A DNA stretch of 64,000 nt. Origin: Rhineura floridana (taxonomy: Eukaryota > Chordata > Lepidosauria > Squamata > Rhineuridae). Positions 54,601 to 64,000 of the stretch are shown in pieces. A model generated the notes under the pieces. It did not search any database, had not been told where the DNA came from, and saw only the letters and a list, made by a program, of their open reading frames with translations. Positions within the stretch are counted from its first letter, which is position 1. Each line of letters opens with the position of its first letter. The position numbers were made by a program, and so were the translations under genes. Location: assembly GCF_030035675.1 (NCBI RefSeq), contig NC_084482.1:225723943-225787942 (forward strand), in the 5' to 3' direction.

Positions 54601-55666
54601 ATGGTCTGTCTAGTAAACGTCGCAAGTTGTCACCCTAACAGTCGGAAATGACTCGCACTACAAGTGCGGGGACACCTTTAGCTTTTAATAAGGGTCAAAA
54701 AGGTGATTCTGGAACCATCCAGGCCTTGGAGTGGCAGTCCACCTGTGGACTCCTTCCTTTTCTACTGTCCTTCAATCTCTTTTAAGGGGAAGGTCTTGCC
54801 GTGATAGGGGGGTGTTTGCTAGTTCTCTGGTTGTCAAATAAACAGCCCAACTAGCATTTGTCTGTCTCTGCGTTGGTTGTGCATTTGCCCCGATGATGTT
54901 TCTGCTGAACCCTCATTTTTTGGAGAGAGACCTTTTGGCCCTGCAAATGCTGTTGGGCTCCAACTTTCCCCATCCCTCCCCGTTGGCTGTGCTGGCTGCA
55001 GCTAAAGAAGGGGGAAATATAAGGAAACTGTTTGCTGGCATAATAAAAAGCAAGAATTACAAAAGAGAATACAAATGCACACCCTTATCACTTATGCCAC
55101 AAAAGGGAACAGCTATTCTCTGCCAAGATTACAACCTGTCATATTAATTAATTAACCAAAATTAAGACTTTGAAACTTTACCTGCGTGTGAGGGTTTTCC
55201 ACAGTAGCTAGCTGTCTGTCATCTGAGGGAAATAGGAATTCTGGGCTTGATGGACTTTAGTGCAGTTTCCCATTCATGGACGAGGTGGAAGATCTGCTGT
55301 GTCACAGCAGATCCTCAGAGACAGTCCCTGCAGGACCAAGAGGCCTTCAAGCCTCCTTAGAGTCTGCACTTGTTCTGCCTGTGTAGTCCCAGCTACAAAG
55401 CTGCTCTCTCTCTCTCTCTCTCTCCGCCACCCCTTCTGTCTGACACCTATCCACCCCCTTTTTTACCTGTAGGGGCTGCCAACTCTGATGGGATCTCAGG
55501 TTCACCACGATCTCCTGCACAGGAGCCCCAGTTAAGAAGCACCAAACAACCATTTTGTATCTTTAACCCGTAACCCAGCTCAAGAAAAAACCATGACAGC
55601 CAGCACCACAAGGATATAGGTTTGGTCTCTCATACAGATAAATTGAGTGTGTGTTTGAAAAAGAAA

Positions 55667-55892
55667 TGCATGCTTGTTTATTCCATCTATATCCCACCTT
55701 TCCTGCAAGGAGCTCAAGGTGGCATATGAACATGGCTCTCCCCCTCCCAATGTTATCCTCACAACAACCCTGTGAAGTAGGTTAGGCTGAGCTAACTGGC
55801 CCGAGGTCACCTAGTGAGCTTCATGACCTAGCACGCACTTGAACCCTGGTTGTCCAGGCTCCAGTCTGACACTCTAACCACCACATGACACT
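55667..55892 (-). mobile_element. MIR-like SINE (mirror)
   Basis: Mirror of 37,825-38,050. Confidence 0.75.
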
Positions 55893-56100
55893 GTCTCTCA
55901 AATGTAGATAAACCTCATCTTCTAAACTTTTTTTTTAGTGTGAATCTAGAAATTGTCAACTCTCAGTTCTGTTGCTTTTATCAATGTCACTTTAATATTC
56001 CACTTCCCTTGTGCAAGGCTGCAGGGATAGATTCCCCCTTGCATAAAAAAACACCCTAATCTGAAACAGCTTCTCATCAGCAATAACGATCCATTCAACA

Positions 56101-59100
56101 GAACATAAGAACATAAGAAGAGCCTACTGGATCAGGCCAGTGGCCCATCTAGTCCAGCATCCTGTTCTCACAGTGGCCAACCAGGTGCTTGGGGGAAGCC
56201 CGCAAGCAGGACCCGAGTGCAAGATCACTCTCCCCTCCTGAGGCTTCCGGCAACTGGTTTTCAGAAGCATGCTGCCTCTGACTAGGGTGGCAGAGCACAG
56301 CCATCATGGCTAGTAGCCATTGATAGCCCTGTCCTCCATGAATTTGTCTAATCTTCTTTTAAAGCCATCCAAGCTGGTGGCCATTACTGCATCTTGTGGG
56401 AGCAAATTCCATAGTTTAACTATGCACTGAGTAAAGAAGTACTTCCTTTTGTCTGTGCTGAATCTTCCAACATTCAGCTTCTTTGAATGTCCACGAGTTC
56501 TAGTATTATGAGAGAGGGAGAAAAACTTTTCTCTATCCACTTTCTCAATGCCATGCATAATTTTATACACTTCTATCATGTCTCCTCTGTCCCGCCTTTT
56601 CTCTAAACTAAAAAGCCCCAAATGCTGCAACCTTTCCTCGTAAGGGAGTCGCTCCATCCCCTTGATCATTCTGGTTGCCCTCTTCTGAACCTTTTCCAAC
56701 TCTATAATATCCTTTTTGAGATGAGGCGACCAGAACTTGTACCCGCCAATCTAGCTGTTTTTGTCGGCAGGATTGAGAGAAGGCCTTGAGTGGCTGATTT
56801 TGTCGGGCGGCATAATTGGTGGCGTTGAAGGCGCTCCATAAGATAAACTGGGCCGAGACCGTATAGGGATTTAAAGGTTAATACCAACACCTTGAATTGG
56901 GCCCGGAAAACAACTGGAAGCCAGTGTAGATCGAACAACACTGGTGTGATGTGATCTCGGCGGCGACTATTCGTAAGTAGTCGAGCCATCGCATTTTGTA
57001 TAAGTTGTAATTTCCGGACCGTTTTCAAGGGTAACCCCACGTAGAGCGCATTACAGTAGTCCAAACGAGAGGTGACCAGGGCATGTACTACCAGGGGGAG
57101 CTGATGAGCAGGAAGGTAGGGTTGCAGCCTTCGTATGAGGTGTAGTTGATACCAGGCTGCCCGGCTCACCACCAAAATCTGAGCCTCCATGGACAGCCTG
57201 GAGTCAAGTACAACCCCAAGGCTGCGGACCTGGTCCTTCAGGGGTAAACTCACCCCACTGAACTTCAGGTCAACATCTCCCAACCTTCTTTTGTCCCCCA
57301 CAAGTAGCACCTCGGTCTTATCGGGGTTCAGCTTCAGCTTGTTCCTTCCCATCCATCCACTCACGGATTCCAGGCACTTGGACAAGGTCTCCACAGCCAA
57401 CTCTGGTGAAGATTTAAACGAAAGATAGAGCTGAGTGTCATCTGCATATTGGTGGCACTGCAGCCCAAATCTCCTGATGATTGTCCCCAGTGGCTTCATA
57501 TAAATATTAAATAGCATGGGAGAGAGGATAGAGCCCTGTGGCAAACCACAACTGAGAGGCCAAGGGTCTGAAACCTCCTCCCCCAATGCTACTTGTTGGT
57601 ACCTATCAGAGAGAAAGGAATGGAACCACTGTAATACAGTGCCTTCAATTCCCAATCCCTCCAGGCGATGTAAAAGGATACCGTGGTCGACAGTATCAAA
57701 AGCCGCTGAGAGATTGAGGGCAAGAAAGGTGAATTCTCCCCTATCTAATGCCCTCCTCAAATCATCTACCAGAGCGACCAAGGCTGTTTCAGTTCCGTGA
57801 CCAGTCCTGAAACCCGATTGGTATGGATCCAAGTAATCCGTTTCATCCAAGTGTGTTGACAACTGGTTGGCCACCACTCGCTCAATGACCTTGCCCAAAA
57901 ATGGTAGGTTCGAAATTGGGCGGAAGTTATTGAAAACTTGGGGATCCAAGGAGGGCTTCTTCAGGATGGGCTTTACAATTGCCTCCTTGAAGGCTGATGG
58001 CATCACACCCTCTTTCAAGAAAGCATTTACTACCGCCTTGATCCCCTCGCCCAATTTCTCTCTGCAGCTCAGAAGGAGCCACGATGGGCAAGGATCAGTT
58101 AGACAAGTGGTAGGCTTCACAGATGAAAGCACCTTGTCCACATCCTCAGAAGGGAGAAGCTAAAACCGATCCCAACTTACCGGCATGCAACTGGCCAACT
58201 CTGGTTCATCCACTGTGTCCACGGCGCACGGGATCGAGCTCCGTAAGTGTTCGATTTTGTCAGAGAAGTGCTTTGCTAATATATCACAGGAGGCCATTTT
58301 TCCGCCCATTCACTCAGCTTGGAGAGGTCTTTTTGGAGCTCTTCGCAATCCCTTTTTGTTTTAACAACCCTGAACAATTTAGTGTCGTCAGCAAACTTGG
58401 CCACTTCACTGCTCACTCCTAATTCTAGGTCATTAATGAACAAGTTGAAAAGTACAGGTCCCAATACCGATCCTTGAGGGACTCCACTTTCTACAGCCCT
58501 CCATTGGGAGAACTGTCCGTTTATTCCTACTCTCTGCTTTCTGCTTCTTAACCAATTCCTTATCCACAAGAGGACCTCTCCTCTTATTCCATGACTGCTA
58601 AGCTTCCTCAGAAGCCTTTGGTGAGGTACCTTGTCAAACGCTTTTTGAAAGTCTAAGTACACTATGTCCACTGGATCACCTCTATCTATATGCTTGTTGA
58701 CACTCTCAAAGAATTCTAATAGGTTACTGAGACAGGACTTTCCCTTGCAGAAGCCATGCTGGCTCTGCTTCAGCAAGGCTTGTTCTTCTATGTGCTTAGT
58801 TAATCTAGCTTTAATCATACTTTCTACCAGTTTTCCAGGGACAGAAGTTAAGCTAACTGGCCTGTAATTTCCGGGATCCCCTCTGGATCCCTTTTTGAAG
58901 ATTGGCATTACATTTGCCACTTTCCAGTCCTCAGGCACGGAGGAGGACCCAAGGGACAAGTTACATATTTTGGTTAGCAGATCAGCAATTTCACATTTGA
59001 GTTCTTTGAGAACTCTTGGGTGGATGCCATCCGGGCCCGGTGATTTGTCAGTTTTTATATTGTCCATTAAGCTTAGAACTTCCTCTTTCGTTACCACTAT

Positions 59101-59382
59101 TTGTCTCAGTTCCTCAGAATCCCTTCCTGCAAATGTTAGTTCAGGTTCAGGGATCTGCCCTATATCTTCCACTGTGAAGACAGATGCAAAGAATTCATTT
59201 AGCTTCTCTGCAATCTCCTTATCGTTCTTTAGTACACCTTTGACTCCCTTATCATCCAAGGGTCCAATTGTCTCCCTAGATGGTCTCCTGCTTTGAATGT
59301 ATTTATAGAATTTTTTGTTGTTGGTTTTTATGTTCTTAGCAATGTGCTCCTCAAATTCTTTTTTAGCATCCCTTATTGTCTT
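56101..59382 (-). mobile_element. CR1/L3-type LINE split by an L2 (right arm)
   Basis: Mirror of 33,777-37,617. The RT frame 59,598-58,276 differs from the left arm at only a few residues (for example TSVPG against TFVPG, EEQALL against EEKALL). The C-terminal frame (56,699-56,310) starts at EKVQKRATRMIKG because the upstream C-terminal part was removed by the right-arm deletion. Confidence 0.85.
56738..58293 (-). mobile_element. L2 LINE nested in the CR1 (right arm, 3'-deleted)
   Basis: The minus frame 58,141-56,702 includes FRPISNLPFLGKVIERV and HLDETDYLDPYQSGF, residues lost in the left copy, then QYADDTQLYLS and LDYCNALYVGLPLK. It ends at ARLAGT, where a 636-bp deletion removed its last ~50 codons, its tail and the following CR1 codons. 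More amino-acid differences from the left copy (about ten) than the flanking CR1 RT shows. Confidence 0.85.
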
Positions 59383-59959
59383 GAAACAAAGAAAATGATC
59401 AAACCCAGCAACAAGCCCAGAAGTCAACTGTGGCAACAAGATCACAGGACCTATTCTTATTCTTGTTCTTCTTCCCACCACCACCTGTCCTTCACCAGCA
59501 GGTCCCAGGAACGGTTGCAACGTAGTAATGTTAGCCACGTCAAGGTTTATTGACTTGCATCTGCCCAAATTGTATAAGCTAATATCCGACAGCAACATCC
59601 TTCTTCATTTTGTTACGAAGGACAAACAGGCCAATCAAGAATGAACCATGCTTACTGTTTATGTTGGAGGAGAGAGAAGATCCCTCAGAGAGTGGGAGGA
59701 GGAGCATGGCATGACAGTAAGCGTCTTGGTGAGAATTTAATTGGTTGGCAGTGGGTACAAGGGATTAATGGAGAACTAGGGGAAGCTATCACACCTATCC
59801 CAGACATTAGCTGATTCTCAATTTGGTTTCCTTGTTGCTGAAATCAATACTCTGGAAGTTGGGTTCAAAATCATCCATGTCAACCGTTTTTAGGAGCAGA
59901 TAAAATGTTGCAAGGCCATAGTCTGAAAGCAGGGCCATGATGCAGCCACTTCATTTGCT

Positions 59960-62897
<2,938 letters not shown>

Positions 62898-63075
62898 CTG
62901 TTTGGGCAAATAAGAAAGAAAAGGAAAAACCTGTAAGGATTTCAAGGCACAGAGAAATGATTGGATCAGGGATCAAACACAATGACCTGCTTCTCTACAT
63001 TCAAATATCCAGAAGATATTTCTGTTTGTTTTCTTTATGCTCACATCTTTCCTAAATTGAGATGCACACACTGGT

Positions 63076-63316
63076 CTATTGCTGATCTATTTTAAATAAA
63101 TTGTCCAATCAGCTTCCAGCTTCTCCCATATCTGGTCACCAGCCTCTGGGCTACTGGGGCAAATTAAGGACCTCGCTTTCAGCAAGAGAGGTTACCTGTG
63201 TCTGCCCTGTGTTGGAGTTTGAAAATATATCTGTTTTGTGGAAACATGCTTCACTATATACGCATATGTTACACGTAGATTACATTATACATACAGATCT
63301 AGGACAATAGGCTGAA
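63076..63316 (-). repeat. ZNF-associated module (unit D)
   Basis: Mirror of 29,700-29,940; 'cctgtgttggagttt' read on +. Confidence 0.6.
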
Positions 63317-63338
63317 ATCGGCATACGCAAACATACAA

Positions 63339-64000
63339 TAATTCACTAATAGGCAAAAAAACCTTGCGGTTTAAGAATGTACCTATAGCCCACAGATATT
63401 TCTATCAAACTTTAAAAAGCAGGGAAATTGGGCAGCTATAGTGAATGCACCAGGGGAGCAGGAGACCTGACCTCCTCTCTGAGATATTATACTGTCCTAC
63501 AAATTTGTCAGAATGCAAACACAATTTGGGTTGTTCTTTCACAGTCCATTTGACTTGCTGTGGAGCTTGGAAGAATTTGGTAACGTGCCTCTGAGCATAT
63601 GGTGAGTGGTAGCAACACCTGCTATCTCCAAAGATGGAGAATTATATTTTTGTATGTTTGTTGGTGTTCTTACTTTGCTTCTTTCCTGTGTTACTAATGT
63701 TTCTGCAGGGAATCTAAATCAGAAAATGCCCCACCCTCTTATTCATCCTAGAAATCTGTGTCAAATGTATTTTTATTAATTTCAAAGCCTTTTTATTGGT
63801 CATTGTCATGTGATGGTGAAGACAGCCTTTTGTGTTTGATATTGGAGGTTATGTTCTATTTCTATTTTGGGTGCATTAACAGTTGAATCTGAAACTGCAG
63901 TTTGAAGTAAAATCAGACTGATTCCAATATGTTGCTACTTCAGCAATGACTCTAGCTGTTGGGAAAAAGAGGATGCATATTTTCAGCCTGCTATGTTTAA
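63339..64000. mobile_element. Long-TIR element, third copy (cut by window end)
   Basis: It begins with 'aattcactaataggcaaaaa' at about 63,339 and carries one arm plus part of the interior; the other arm lies beyond the window. Confidence 0.5.

Overview
The window reads as squamate reptile (lizard) nuclear DNA. The evidence is a type-2 vomeronasal receptor (V2R) terminal exon, KRAB/C2H2 zinc-finger (ZNF) arrays, and a repeat set typical of squamates: Sauria-type and MIR-like tRNA SINEs, L2, CR1/L3, RTE-BovB and Ingi/Vingi-like LINEs, and palindromic hAT-type MITEs. The species cannot be fixed from the sequence; a lacertoid-like lizard is only a guess. I saw no CRISPR array, no free-standing tRNA or rRNA gene, and no retroviral coding region. 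One fossil solo LTR is present.

Layout. The window is built from copies of one ZNF-bearing unit. Unit A (about 1-16,000) and unit C (about 27,110-39,600) are direct segmental duplicates. Unit B (about 18,780-26,290) is shorter; it keeps a CpG island, a KRAB exon and a broken finger exon. Unit D (about 54,100-64,000) is an inverted copy of C. C and D are the outer parts of a very large inverted repeat. The left arm is 29,015-43,318. The right arm is 50,399-64,000 and is cut by the window end. The arms are separated by a 7.08-kb single-copy spacer. Inside that spacer lie four + strand V2R exons (45,079-49,217), ending in an intact seven-transmembrane exon.

Genes. The finger exon of A is open for 17 fingers and is then interrupted by an Ingi/Vingi-like LINE, which itself holds an antisense L2. 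In B the KRAB exon carries an in-frame TAG and the finger exon is cut by a second Ingi/Vingi-like LINE. C is broken by a two-finger duplication with frameshifts. D keeps 20 continuous fingers (577 aa), but like A and C it has a stop just upstream of its first usable Met, so no copy here joins visibly to a KRAB domain. The V2R exons are open, but the 5' half of the receptor gene is not in the window, and one intron has a GC donor.

Repeats record the order of events. Insertions present in one unit and absent from its paralogue include an L2 flanked by a 155-bp duplication, a solo LTR, and a CR1 carrying a nested L2. The inner part of the palindrome arms is nearly identical, whereas the outer part carries SNPs and arm-specific deletions. 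This points either to recent arm-to-arm gene conversion or to an assembly effect that long reads would settle.
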